Shown here: one piece after another, positions 1 through 9,936 of the stretch | Layout of the letters: every line of letters starts with the position of its first letter | Numbering within the stretch: position 1 is the stretch's first letter | Source of the DNA: Spirochaetales bacterium | Lineage (GTDB): Bacteria > Spirochaetota > Leptospiria > Leptospirales > Leptonemataceae | Length of the DNA: 64,000 nucleotides | Direction: 5' to 3' | NCBI GenBank assembly: GCA_015075425.1 | Contig: JABTUL010000001.1 | Span: 1,240,001-1,304,000, forward strand | Program-made: the position numbers and the translations under genes | Notes under the pieces: generated by a model | Told to the model about the DNA's origin: nothing | What the model saw: only the letters and a program-made list of their open reading frames with translations | Database searches by the model: none

Positions 1-1239
1 GTGCACATACCGGCCGGTGTAGCGGGCGGCAAGTTCTGGACTCGCCGAAGTTTCCTTGTAGTCAGCCGGATTTATGTCTGCATTGCTTGCCACGCGCATG
101 AACTTATAGACTTCGCGGGTGAAAGAAGAATACCAGGCACCAAAATAAGGATCCAGGTAAACGCGGGGGAGAAAGCGACGATTATTAGCCCGCTCCTCCT
201 TTTCTTTTTCCCGGTCTCCGCGATTGCGAAATTCAATTTCATCAATGAGGTTCGCCGTTGGTGAATTGGTCATCAAAATGAAACCCATCTGGTGCTGCGG
301 ATAGTACTGAAAGTATCCACCCGACCCTGGAGTCAGAGCAGCATGGTTGATGGCAAAGGGGCGTTCATCCACGGTGTAAACCCGGAATGCCAGGCCGCGG
401 TAACTCTGATTACGGGCCAGCGAAAGGCCGACTTGAACGGGCTGGTAAATCTCGCGCTCGAACCATTTTTCTTTTACGATTCGCTTGCCGTTGTATTTGC
501 CCCGACCGTGGATGAGCTTGAGCATGATGGCCATATCTTCCAGAGACCAGCGTAGAAAGGCTGCTCCCTTCATTTCCGTGGGATCGGCATAGGGCATTCC
601 CAGAGGATCAATAATGTTTTCTTTTACGTATTCTGCAATCGGCTTGCCGCTCACCTTTTCAATGAGCAGGGCCAGCAAGTTGTAACCTTCATTGGAGTAG
701 TGATAGCCATAGCCGGTACGGAAAGATTGTTTGGCTCCCCACATATAACCGGACGTGTGCGAGAGCATGTGGCGAATGGTTACGGGAGCCGAACCGATCT
801 CCGGGCGGGTAAGGTCTTCCTCCATATACTCACTCAGAGGTTTATCGATATCGATTTTCCCTCTGTCTGCGAGTTGCATGATGGACAGCAGAGTAAAAAG
901 TTTGGTGTGGGAGGCCGCATTAAAGACGTGGGTGCTTGTTGTCTTCACCGCCTGTTTTATGATGACCCGGTCCTTGTGTACCATGACCAGTACAGCATTG
1001 GGAGCATTGTAGCGCGGCCCCGTATGGCTTTCGAGCCAGGCAAGCAGTTCATCACGAGCCTGGCGCACAGCCGGATCATCAATGGGAGCTTCTTGGATCC
1101 GGTTCTTTTGCTCGCGGGCCAGCGCCGTTTCCCGTTCCTCTGCGGCAAGGCCGGGACTGTCCTGGCCCGGGGACTTCAGAGCAAAACTCACTGTATAAAC
1201 CAGGCAGATGACAGCAATGTTTCTGAAGGCTGACTTCAT
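1..1239 (-). CDS. Serine beta-lactamase-family hydrolase, 3' end cut off by window edge
   Basis: The minus strand is open from ATG at 1239 to base 1 without a stop (413 codons), so the C-terminus lies outside the window. The N-terminus is a hydrophobic export-signal type segment. Motifs of the class C beta-lactamase / serine esterase / D-Ala-D-Ala carboxypeptidase family are present: SHTK (S110 and K113, the SxxK nucleophile motif), HMLSHTSGY (about 158-165) and YSN (181-183, the Tyr-x-Asn motif). A PGSGG segment near 304 may correspond to the third motif. It is probably exported and acts on an ester or amide; family membership does not tell antibiotic resistance from peptidase or esterase activity. 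It is transcribed away from the acyl-CoA synthetase gene, with about 220 bp between them. Confidence 0.85.
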   Translation of the reverse strand, partial: MKSAFRNIAVICLVYTVSFALKSPGQDSPGLAAEERETALAREQKNRIQEAPIDDPAVRQARDELLAWLESHTGPRYNAPNAVLVMVHKDRVIIKQAVKTTSTHVFNAASHTKLFTLLSIMQLADRGKIDIDKPLSEYMEEDLTRPEIGSAPVTIRHMLSHTSGYMWGAKQSFRTGYGYHYSNEGYNLLALLIEKVSGKPIAEYVKENIIDPLGMPYADPTEMKGAAFLRWSLEDMAIMLKLIHGRGKYNGKRIVKEKWFEREIYQPVQVGLSLARNQSYRGLAFRVYTVDERPFAINHAALTPGSGGYFQYYPQHQMGFILMTNSPTANLIDEIEFRNRGDREKEKEERANNRRFLPRVYLDPYFGAWYSSFTREVYKFMRVASNADINPADYKETSASPELAARYTGRYVH

Positions 1240-1458
1240 CCGCAACGTTGTAGCGGATTTCTTTTCAGGAAGGTCTGTGTCCATCGTTTCAGTTTCGAAC
1301 CAACACCCGGTCTTTCTTGATGCGAACAGGTCATGTTGTGGCTCTTTCCGTGGGAAAGGCAAGTGATTTTCTGCCCGGGCGGGAATAGGGAAATAAAAAA
1401 AGCCCGCGGGAGGCCGGTTTTGCACTTTACCGGGCAACCCTGCTTTTGAAGCTTAAGC

Positions 1459-3396
1459 ATGGAAAAAGAGTCCCTCTACTATCTGGTCCGTGATACGGTG
1501 GCTACTTTTGCTGAAAGGCCCTGCTACTGGGTGAAACCGGACGGTCAGAACTTTGTCGGCATCAGTTACTTCAACTGGCGGGCCGACATGAAGCGCTGGT
1601 CCGCTTTTCTCATTCATAAACTGGGAGTCGCTCACGGGGACAGGGTGGGACTATTGTGCGACAATCGCTATGAATGGAATCTTTTATCCCTGGGCATTAC
1701 TACTATCGGCGCCATTGATGTTCCCCGGGGCTGTGATGCCACAACGGACGACATCCGCTACATCCTCAACCACACCCGCTGCCAGGTTCTGGTCATCGAG
1801 CATGAAAAAATGCTGCAGACTCTCATCGCGGTGCTGCCGGACCTGCCGGATCTCAAATCCATCGTTTGTATCAACAGTCCGGAAAAATTCAAAAAACTTG
1901 AGGCCCATCAGGGCAAACTCGGAAAGGTGAAGCTGCATTTCCTGGTCGATGCTCTGGCGGAGGGCGATGAACTTTTGACCAAACACGGGGAGGCCTCGCT
2001 TAAGAAACGCGGTGAAGCGATCAAGCCTTCCGATCTGGCCACGATCATCTATACGAGCGGCACGACCGGTCAGCCCAAGGGTGTGATGCTGGAACATCGT
2101 AGCTTCTGCTGGGAAGTGGCGCAGATCCAGCTCACCTATCCCATCAGTGAGTATGATCGCGTGGTGGTATTCCTCCCCCCCTGGCACATAGCCGAGAGGC
2201 TTCTTGAGACAACGCTCATTGCCTGCGGTGGCAGCATGGCACCTTCAGGAATTTTGACTCTCTCCCATGATCTGGAAACCATCAAACCGACTTTTCTGGT
2301 TTCCGTCCCCCGCGTCTGGGAGCAACTGCATAAAAGAATCTTTGATAATGTGCGCAAACAGCCGGAGAAAAAACAAAAAATCTTTAGTTTTGCCCAGAAT
2401 GCAGCCTCCATCTACACGGACGCGCTGGACAATTTGCTGGACCGCTTTGCGGAAACAGAAGTGGAAGCACAGGGCACGCGCCTGGCCCGCAAGGTCATCT
2501 CTTTTGGGGTGCTGATTCTCTATCTCCCGGTCAACCTGGTCGCCCAGGTTATCTTGAGCAAAGTGAAAAATATCTTTGGCGGTAAGCTGCGTTTTGCGAT
2601 TTCTGGAGCCGGCGCTCTGCCAGAACACGTGGCTCTGTTTTTCCGTTCTGTGGGCATTCCCATTCTTGATGCCTATGGCATGACGGAGACAACCGGTGTG
2701 TCGGCTGCGGCATCCCTGCCCATGCCCCGGCGTGGTTGCGTGGGCAAGCCGCTACAGGGAGTGCAGCTGCAAATTCGCGAAGAGGATGGGCGAATCATTA
2801 CCCGGCCCGGTGTAAAAGGTGTTCTCTGGCATAAAGGTCCGCACATCATGCGCGGTTACTATCTGGAGCCAGAAAAGACGGCCGCCGTACTGCGCGACGG
2901 GTGGCTCAACTCCGGGGATCTATTCATGTGGACTCTGACCGGTGAAGTGAAGTTCGCCGGACGAGCCAAGGATACTATCGTTCTGGCCTCCGGCGAAAAC
3001 ATTGAACCCGGACCCATTGAAATGAAGCTGGCAGAAAGTGAATACGTGGCTCAGGTGGTCGTTGTGGGTCAGGATCGCAAAACTCTGGGTGCTTTAATTG
3101 TTCCCAATGTGGAGCGTGTGAAACAACATTTTCAGGAGGCTGGCCAGAGCATTCCGGAAGATATGGCCAACTGGCCACAGGATCGCTCAGTGCATCAGTT
3201 CTTTGCGGAAATCGTGAAAGATAAAATATCCTCATCCAATGGTTTCAAGGCTTTTGAAAAGGTAACCGGATTTGCGTTACTGCCCCGGGAATTTGAGAAA
3301 GGTAAGGAAATGACGGAGACCATGAAAATCAAGCGCAACGTGGTTTTTGACCTGTACGCCCGGGAAATCGATGAAATCTATGCGCATGAAAAATAA
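1459..3396 (+). CDS. Long-chain acyl-CoA synthetase (AMP-forming)
   Basis: 645-residue member of the ANL adenylating superfamily. It should activate a fatty acid to an acyl-adenylate and then to acyl-CoA in the cytoplasm. The P-loop-like motif YTSGTTGQPKG lies near residues 198-208, YGMTETTG near 405-412 and the hinge-region motif LNSGD near 484-488. The length and the inserted region between the P-loop and the YGMTE motif fit the FadD/FAA1-type long-chain enzymes rather than short acetyl-CoA synthetases. The start is ATG at 1459 with a GAAG element about 10 bases upstream. The next gene begins 36 bases downstream on the same strand. Substrate chain length cannot be read from the sequence. 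Confidence 0.9.
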   Translation: MEKESLYYLVRDTVATFAERPCYWVKPDGQNFVGISYFNWRADMKRWSAFLIHKLGVAHGDRVGLLCDNRYEWNLLSLGITTIGAIDVPRGCDATTDDIRYILNHTRCQVLVIEHEKMLQTLIAVLPDLPDLKSIVCINSPEKFKKLEAHQGKLGKVKLHFLVDALAEGDELLTKHGEASLKKRGEAIKPSDLATIIYTSGTTGQPKGVMLEHRSFCWEVAQIQLTYPISEYDRVVVFLPPWHIAERLLETTLIACGGSMAPSGILTLSHDLETIKPTFLVSVPRVWEQLHKRIFDNVRKQPEKKQKIFSFAQNAASIYTDALDNLLDRFAETEVEAQGTRLARKVISFGVLILYLPVNLVAQVILSKVKNIFGGKLRFAISGAGALPEHVALFFRSVGIPILDAYGMTETTGVSAAASLPMPRRGCVGKPLQGVQLQIREEDGRIITRPGVKGVLWHKGPHIMRGYYLEPEKTAAVLRDGWLNSGDLFMWTLTGEVKFAGRAKDTIVLASGENIEPGPIEMKLAESEYVAQVVVVGQDRKTLGALIVPNVERVKQHFQEAGQSIPEDMANWPQDRSVHQFFAEIVKDKISSSNGFKAFEKVTGFALLPREFEKGKEMTETMKIKRNVVFDLYAREIDEIYAHEK

Positions 3397-3431
3397 TCTT
3401 GATCGGCGGGAAGGAGCCGGGAGAATCGTCT

Positions 3432-3803
3432 ATGCTCGGGAAGAAATCGCTTTTTTTGTCAACAATCCTCGTACTGGCTGTGTGTTCTGCGCCACAGAAG
3501 GAAGAGCGGAAAATTGAAGAAAAACCGCGGGAAGCACGGGCAAGTGTGAGCGGTTCGCCCGCCTGTGGCAACCCCAGTCAATATTCCTTCAGTGCTGCGC
3601 TCAAAGATGAAAACGGATCCCCTGTTCCTTATAAACGCGCTTACCTCTACGGCTTTCTCACCGGTGAACGCAGTGATGTTAAGGTTTGTGAAGCTTCGCA
3701 GGAGTGCAGTTTCACCATCTCCTCAGATCGCCCCTGCACCTCTGTAAAGACGCGTGCTGTGTTCTATCTTGAGGATGGAACGCGCAAAATTGCTGAAGAG
3801 TAA
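3432..3803 (+). CDS. Small lipoprotein, unknown function
   Basis: The 123-residue product starts with a hydrophobic segment ending in the lipobox-like LAVC/S, so lipidation of that Cys and attachment to a membrane are likely. The mature part is hydrophilic and Lys/Glu-rich at first, then has four further Cys residues (SPACGN, VCEASQEC, RPCTS) that could form disulfides in the periplasm. I chose ATG at 3432 (GGAG about 20 bases, GAGAA about 11 bases upstream) instead of the TTG at 3399. That choice puts the hydrophobic segment at the N-terminus. It sits between the acyl-CoA synthetase and the CDF transporter. No family recognised. Confidence 0.7.
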   Translation: MLGKKSLFLSTILVLAVCSAPQKEERKIEEKPREARASVSGSPACGNPSQYSFSAALKDENGSPVPYKRAYLYGFLTGERSDVKVCEASQECSFTISSDRPCTSVKTRAVFYLEDGTRKIAEE

Positions 3804-3821
3804 CTTCTGAATCGGCAGAAG

Positions 3822-4667
3822 GTGGGGGCCGCTCTGGCCTCACTCTTTCTCGCGACCTTACTTGCTATAATAAAACTGTATCAATCGTATCAGTCCAATT
3901 CCGTGGGGCTGCTCGCCTCCGGCGTGGATTCGCTGGTAGATATTGCCGCCGCTCTGGTTCTCTTGCTCGCAATCCTCGGGTCGGATCGTCCGGCGGATAA
4001 TGAACACCGCTATGGCCACGGTAAGTATGAGGCCCTGGGCAGCTTCTTGCGCAGCCTCTTTGTGATGCTTTCAGCTTTTTATATCTGCTACCGGGGTCTG
4101 TTGCGCATGGAAACAGGGGAGCCGCTCACCCTTGTTACGGAGAGCCTGGTTGTGATGATCGTCTCCCTCTCTCTGACACTGACAGTCTTTCTCTACCAGA
4201 GCCATGTTGTGAAGAAGACCGGTTCCCTGGCTATCGCTGCCGATCGTTTGAATTATTTAGGAGATCTGGGTTCTGGCCTTCTGGTCATTGTCGGCCTTTT
4301 GCTTGAGGGCTTCTTTTCTTTTAGAGGAGCCGATGTTCTGGGTGGTCTCCTTCTCGCGCTCTATCTGGGTTACGGAGCCCTGCATATTTTACGGGACTCT
4401 CTGGCTGTGCTGCTTGATCGCGATATTTCTGCGGATTTTGCGCCGGTCATTGCGCGCTTTGTTCAGGAAAATAAATCCGTTGTCTATGGGTTTCATGATG
4501 TACGTTCGCGCACAGCCGGGAACATGCATTTTCTGGAGTTCCACCTGGAACTGGAAGGATCTCTGGCCTTCCGCGAAAGCCACGCTCTGGTTGAGGCGCT
4601 GATGCAGCGCTTACAGGAAAGCTTCCCCGATCTACAGGTCATCATCCATGCCGAGCCTGGTGGCTGA
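3822..4667 (+). CDS. Cation diffusion facilitator (CDF) family metal transporter
   Basis: 281 residues with about six hydrophobic helices and a C-terminal cytoplasmic domain rich in beta/alpha pattern, as in YiiP/FieF. The TM2 metal site is intact (GVDSLVD, D36 and D40) and the HRYGHGKYE loop is typical. In TM5 the usual HxxxD or DxxxD pair reads N144-x3-D148 (DRLNYLGD), where Zn/Cd exporters of the YiiP type have His. Asn at this position has been linked to Mn-type CDFs, so the exported ion may be Mn(II), not Zn(II); this is an inference. The start is GTG 3822; an in-frame stop at 3801 limits the N-terminus, so few residues can be missing. Confidence 0.85.
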   Translation: MGAALASLFLATLLAIIKLYQSYQSNSVGLLASGVDSLVDIAAALVLLLAILGSDRPADNEHRYGHGKYEALGSFLRSLFVMLSAFYICYRGLLRMETGEPLTLVTESLVVMIVSLSLTLTVFLYQSHVVKKTGSLAIAADRLNYLGDLGSGLLVIVGLLLEGFFSFRGADVLGGLLLALYLGYGALHILRDSLAVLLDRDISADFAPVIARFVQENKSVVYGFHDVRSRTAGNMHFLEFHLELEGSLAFRESHALVEALMQRLQESFPDLQVIIHAEPGG

Positions 4668-4670
4668 ATT

Positions 4671-4955
4671 TCACTGACAGTAAAGTTCAATTCGGTAGGG
4701 GGCCCAGATTCCACCTACAAAAATATGGACGAGCACATCCACAAAGCGGCGGGTCAGAATAACGGTAGCCGGACTGCGGGCACAGGGCAGCTCGCGAGGT
4801 TTGCTAACTTCCAGGATGCCAAGACCCACGCTGCCGTAAACCTGGGTGAATTCCGGTTCTTTTGCCGGAATGCCCTGACTCTGCTCAAAATGAATGATGG
4901 TTGTCTGGCAGGAGTACAGCAAAAAAAACGGCAAAATTAAACTAAATATTTTCAT
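4671..4955 (-). CDS. Bor-like lipoprotein, second of a tandem pair
   Basis: 94 residues with a signal ending in the lipobox LLYSC. The C-terminal half (RRFVDVLVHIFVGGIWAPYR then IELYC) follows the pattern of the lambda Bor family: a short hydrophobic segment, a Y/W-x-P turn and a final Cys two to three residues from the end. It starts four bases after the stop of the upstream paralogue and is certainly cotranscribed with it. A longer reading frame upstream in the same frame overlaps the first paralogue and lacks a signal, so ATG 4955 is preferred. Similarity is weaker than for the upstream copy. Confidence 0.7.
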   Translation of the reverse strand: MKIFSLILPFFLLYSCQTTIIHFEQSQGIPAKEPEFTQVYGSVGLGILEVSKPRELPCARSPATVILTRRFVDVLVHIFVGGIWAPYRIELYCQ

Positions 4956-4959
4956 ATTT

Positions 4960-5268
4960 TTAGTTGCAGGTGATCCGCAGAGTGCGCGGCATATACATTC
5001 CCAGAGTAAGGTTTTCCAGAATTCCATCCACTGCTGAGGTGTACTGGTAGATCTCACTGATCCCTGAACCCGGACACAGATCGCGGGCATACAATTCCTG
5101 TTTGCCCACCAGGCCCCATACATAGAATTTATGGTGCAGCTCCGTTGTCTTGCTGGGATCACTGCCGCCCTTGCATTCGGCGCAGCCATCGAAGCGCAGC
5201 CGGGCATGCTGACAGCTCAGTGAGAACAAGAGAGCAAGCAGAGGAAGTAGCCAGAGTAGCCAGCGCAC
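4960..5268 (-). CDS. Bor-family outer-membrane lipoprotein, first of a tandem pair
   Basis: 102 residues starting with GTG at 5268. The lipobox is SLSC. The mature region matches the Bor/Iss pattern well: HHKFYVWGLVG, then a Cys (ARDLCPG), then LTLGMYMPRTLRI and a terminal Cys. Lambda Bor reads HHFFVSGIG, a Cys, FITLGIYTP and a terminal Cys. Bor and Iss are surface lipoproteins of lambdoid phages and E. coli plasmids linked to serum resistance; the role here is unknown. No phage genes are nearby. It lies 42 bases downstream of the secreted protein at 5311-6561, on the same strand. Confidence 0.75.
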   Translation of the reverse strand: MRWLLWLLPLLALLFSLSCQHARLRFDGCAECKGGSDPSKTTELHHKFYVWGLVGKQELYARDLCPGSGISEIYQYTSAVDGILENLTLGMYMPRTLRITCN

Positions 5269-5310
5269 GTTTCAGTGGACGAAAAAAACCAGAAGTTCCG
5301 GACAAAAAAA

Positions 5311-6561
5311 TCAGTCTACGGATGTGCCCAGTTTGATATAGGAAAAGTTGCTGTCTCTTGTGGCTCTAAGGGCGGTGAGTTCCCTCTTGCCCAGGGGGCG
5401 GCGCAACTGTTTGACCAGCATGCGGATGGAGTCGGGAAATTTTTCCGGATCGATGCCCCAGCCATCTGAATCGGCCGCAGCCACATAGTACAGTTCATTG
5501 AAAGAAATCAGATAGGTACGATCCCCGGAAAAATCGGCCTGAACAACAGGGCGGCGGTCCAGGCGGATTTGTCCGGCCGGGCAGTGTCCCCGGACGCAGC
5601 TCTGGAGTATGTCCCAACGGGTTTCACTGGCCGGTATGCTGTGTTCTCCAAGTTTGAAGGCAGGCCCCGCCCGAAATGCGCTGCGTCGCAGGAGAATTTT
5701 TCCCAGATCAATCTCATCTCCGAGTCCGCCGTCTGCCGCGCTACCGCGCAGCAAGAATTGCCAGCCTTCTGCATAGTATTTGGTTTGTGTGGGCAACTGC
5801 GGATCAATCAGGTGCAGTCGTTTTAAACCGTGTTTGAGCGGCAGGTAAAGGTCAGAGCCCCCGGCAATGTAGGCGATTTCTTCATTTTCTTTACCGATTG
5901 AGTGCAGGGTGTGCGCATGCCAGTTTTTCCAGCCCGTTCCCGACAGGTGGTACCACATGATAGCGTAGAGCATGCGCAGCAGAGGATAGGTTTCCTCACT
6001 TGCGGCGAGTTTCTCATGGCCGCCACGGGAAAAAGAATATTCAAAAAAGCGGTTGGCGACTGCGATGAGCGCGCAGCTTTCTACTTCTGGATCCAGCTCC
6101 GGCAGAAGATCTTCAATAAAGGACCGATACTTTTCTGTGATCTGCGAGGTCCCCCGGCTTTTCTCTTTCTGATTCAGCTCCGGGGTGAGAAATCCGCGCG
6201 ATTTAAGCCAGGCTACAAATCCCGGCGTATCTTTATCGATGAGCTGCCAGAGTTTGTTAATGTTACTCCGGGTAAGCGTGAGCGCTTTAGAATCGGCTAC
6301 TTCTCCCGCTGGCAGGCGACTGAGTTCCGCCAGCCCCAGAAAGCGAGTCTGTTCTTTTAGTTCCGGATTCCAGCGCTTTTCCAGAGATAAGAGCCTGTCT
6401 GTTGAGGGCAGCCCCAGTTTACTCAGGTCCATGTCCGGACACACTTTTTGCCAGGCGATCCATTTTTCGAAGACGACTTCGGCCTTTTTTTTCTCAGGAG
6501 CTGCGGGAAGGGCGGAAAAGGTGATAAGAAAGATGGCGGGAAGAAAGTACAATTCTTTCAT
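5311..6561 (-). CDS. Secreted protein, unknown function
   Basis: 416 residues with a clear signal peptide (hydrophobic core, then ALPAAP, a likely signal peptidase I site). The mature protein is soluble and mixed alpha/beta by composition, with Trp-rich stretches (EKWIAWQ, MWYHLSG, WKNWHAH). I do not recognise a family. Its ATG overlaps the stop of the GtrA gene by four bases, so the two are probably translated together, downstream of the lipid-kinase-like gene. It may act in the periplasm on a product of those membrane or lipid enzymes; that is inference from position only. Confidence 0.75.
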   Translation of the reverse strand: MKELYFLPAIFLITFSALPAAPEKKKAEVVFEKWIAWQKVCPDMDLSKLGLPSTDRLLSLEKRWNPELKEQTRFLGLAELSRLPAGEVADSKALTLTRSNINKLWQLIDKDTPGFVAWLKSRGFLTPELNQKEKSRGTSQITEKYRSFIEDLLPELDPEVESCALIAVANRFFEYSFSRGGHEKLAASEETYPLLRMLYAIMWYHLSGTGWKNWHAHTLHSIGKENEEIAYIAGGSDLYLPLKHGLKRLHLIDPQLPTQTKYYAEGWQFLLRGSAADGGLGDEIDLGKILLRRSAFRAGPAFKLGEHSIPASETRWDILQSCVRGHCPAGQIRLDRRPVVQADFSGDRTYLISFNELYYVAAADSDGWGIDPEKFPDSIRMLVKQLRRPLGKRELTALRATRDSNFSYIKLGTSVD

Positions 6562-6995
6562 GCGACTTCCTTCTTTTTGAAAACAAAAAAATTGTAGGTC
6601 ATGAAATTGATGAGAATGGCCACGATCAGAGGAAGTAGTTTGCTCAGCGTCCAGTGGATATCGGCTGCATTCATAAAATAGAAACCCACAAGACGCAGTA
6701 GGATCGTAAAACCGGTTACGGCGTGGAACTGCAAGATTTTCTGAAGATAGGTCTTTTCGTGCTCGTGTGCCCAGGTGAAAAAGTTATGCATGTGAAAGGT
6801 GAAGAGAATGGAGAGTTCCATGGATACGATGTGCCAGATGTTTTTCCATAGATCGTTCTGTTCCGGGGAAGCGTGGTGTAGCAAGAGATAAAAAGCGCCG
6901 AACTCCAGAAAAAATGCCAGGCCGCCGGTAATGCCAAAACGAATCACTCTGTACGAGAGGATTTGCCGCAATGTAGAAGGAATGAGCCGCCGCAT
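6558..6995 (-). CDS. GtrA-family membrane protein
   Basis: 145 residues with four hydrophobic segments (about 18-40, 50-72, 85-107 and 115-137) and the family pattern RFGITGG in the first helix, FTFHMHNFFTW in the middle and a C-terminal NFMTYNFFVFKKK. GtrA-like proteins are thought to carry or flip polyprenyl-phosphate-linked sugars for cell-surface glycosylation. The gene starts three bases after the diacylglycerol-kinase-like gene and overlaps the next gene by four, so the three form one minus-strand operon. Substrate unknown. Confidence 0.85.
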   Translation of the reverse strand: MRRLIPSTLRQILSYRVIRFGITGGLAFFLEFGAFYLLLHHASPEQNDLWKNIWHIVSMELSILFTFHMHNFFTWAHEHEKTYLQKILQFHAVTGFTILLRLVGFYFMNAADIHWTLSKLLPLIVAILINFMTYNFFVFKKKEVA

Positions 6996-6998
6996 CTT

Positions 6999-7919
6999 TT
7001 AGAGCACGAGTGGAAAGGTCGCCGGCAGGATTGTATAGTTGATTTCCTTTAATGATCCCGACTGTGCCCCGATTTCTCCGTCCAGTTCATAGGTGAGCGG
7101 CCCGGCGGGCCGCAGGGAGAGCTTACGAGCCTGGAATTGCTCGACACCACTGACATTGGCCACGCGACCCATATAGATTTTATAGCTTTCCAGAACCAGT
7201 TTGAGTTTGCTCACACCGCTGATGAGCACCAGATCAAAAAAGCCGTCTTCCAGGCTGCCCTGCGGTGTCCAGTGCATGCCACCGCCGCTGTAGGAAGCAT
7301 TGCAGATGAAGAAGTTGAGGATATCCCTTTCTATGGTTTTGCTGCCGCTTGCCAGTTCCATCTGGATCTGGCAGCGTACCGGACTGTAACCGGCCAGGCC
7401 TTTCAGTGTGTGGTAGAAGTAGGCTCCACTGCCGCGCTGGAAGGAAGAACTCTTCAGGCTTTTCAGCACGTTGCCGGCCATCCCGGCAGAGGTGACATTG
7501 ATAAAGTATCGCTCCGTCTGGTCGGTGGCCTGGACTTTGCCGCAATCGACAAGGCGAAAGGTGTTGCTGTAGATGGCCTGAGCATACAGAGGAGACATTT
7601 TTTTTACCGTCCGATAAAAGTCGCCTCCTGTCCCCAGGTTGAGAATGCCGAGTGGAATCTTCTGACTGATGATCTTCCCTTTGTCAAAGTAGCCATTCAT
7701 GGCTTCGTTGATGGATCCATCTCCCCCGGCCACCAGAATCTGGTCATGGGTTTGTCCGGAAAGCGCCTCGCGGACCCGGCGGGTAGCGTCCAGCGGCCCT
7801 TTTGTTTCGTAGAGTTCAAAGTCACCAAACTCCCGGACAAGGTTAGGGTGCATTTTATAGTATTTGTTTGCCGCCCGGCCGTGATTGCTTTTGGGATTGA
7901 GGAGAACGAGTCGCTTCAT
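6999..7919 (-). CDS. Diacylglycerol/sphingosine kinase-family lipid kinase (YegS/DagK type)
   Basis: About 306 residues. The N-terminal nucleotide-binding subdomain starts VLLNPKSNHGRA and carries the catalytic-domain signature VAGGDGSINEAMNG near residues 66-79, followed by LGTGGDFYR, which corresponds to the LGTxNDF motif with Asn replaced by Gly. The C-terminal beta-rich half ends with YELDGE, usual for this family. It should phosphorylate a lipid such as diacylglycerol at the inner membrane. I prefer ATG 7919, which has AGGAA seven bases upstream, over a start at 7952. It heads the operon with gtrA-like and secreted-protein genes and diverges from the DUF971 gene. Confidence 0.88.
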   Translation of the reverse strand: MKRLVLLNPKSNHGRAANKYYKMHPNLVREFGDFELYETKGPLDATRRVREALSGQTHDQILVAGGDGSINEAMNGYFDKGKIISQKIPLGILNLGTGGDFYRTVKKMSPLYAQAIYSNTFRLVDCGKVQATDQTERYFINVTSAGMAGNVLKSLKSSSFQRGSGAYFYHTLKGLAGYSPVRCQIQMELASGSKTIERDILNFFICNASYSGGGMHWTPQGSLEDGFFDLVLISGVSKLKLVLESYKIYMGRVANVSGVEQFQARKLSLRPAGPLTYELDGEIGAQSGSLKEINYTILPATFPLVL

Positions 7920-7971
7920 GCTTGATTCCTGTATGTCCTTGCCGGCTGTCAAGGCCGTTTGCTCATGGTTT

Positions 7972-8262
7972 ATGACCGATCAGATTCCCGACACCATCCG
8001 CTACGATGAGGAAAAACTGTACATCCGCTGGAGGGATGGCCGGGAGTGTTCCTACAATTTGCTGGAACTGCGCCGCAATTGCCCCTGCGCCATGTGCATG
8101 GGCGGGCATGGTGGTAGCATTGGCGCGGCCACCGGGCATATCAAGGAAATCAAACTGAATGCCTGGAAGAAGGTGGGCCGCTATGCATTGCAATTCACCT
8201 GGTCAGATAATCATGATACAGGCATCTATCGTCTGGATGAGTTAAGGAAGGCGTGTGAGTAG
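7972..8262 (+). CDS. DUF971 domain protein
   Basis: 96 residues matching the DUF971 pattern: PDTIRYDEEKLYIRWRDG, then LLELRRNCPCAMC, then WSDNHDTGIYRLDELRKAC. The domain is also found at the N-terminus of gamma-butyrobetaine hydroxylase, where it binds zinc; here Cys-x-Cys-x2-Cys could contribute. Stand-alone members occur near Fe-S or apbC-type genes elsewhere, but no such gene is visible here. The start ATG 7972 is the one nearest to the conserved block; ATG 7933 is possible. hsdM starts only seven bases after its stop, so the left edge of the R-M insertion lies immediately behind this gene. Confidence 0.8.
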   Translation: MTDQIPDTIRYDEEKLYIRWRDGRECSYNLLELRRNCPCAMCMGGHGGSIGAATGHIKEIKLNAWKKVGRYALQFTWSDNHDTGIYRLDELRKACE

Positions 8263-8268
8263 AGCAGG

Positions 8269-9834
<1,566 letters not shown>

Positions 9835-9847
9835 GCATGGCCGTTCT

Positions 9848-9877
9848 TATTTTACTTTCCGGGCTTAAAGTAAAATA
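9848..9877. repeat. Perfect 11-bp inverted repeat upstream of fic, with an extra half-site
   Basis: The arms TATTTTACTTT (9848-9858) and AAAGTAAAATA (9867-9877) are exact reverse complements around an 8-base spacer. The right arm recurs in direct orientation at 9907-9917, 40 bp downstream. There is no T-tract after the hairpin, so it is more like a protein-binding site than a terminator for hsdM, although an RNA hairpin after hsdM (stop at 9832-9834) remains possible. Confidence 0.75.
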
Positions 9878-9936
9878 TGGGAATCTGTGTTGTAGGTTGG
9901 GGCGGAAAAGTAAAATAAGGAGGCCGACCGCGCTCC

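Noticed and set aside
1236-1460. 74-codon minus-strand frame between the hydrolase and acyl-CoA synthetase genes
   Set aside because: No Shine-Dalgarno, no recognisable sequence, and it would overlap the promoter region of both divergent genes.
4671-5207. Longer minus-strand frame of 178 codons covering the second Bor-like gene
   Set aside because: Its first half is only the shadow of the upstream lipoprotein gene; the lipoprotein signal begins at ATG 4955.
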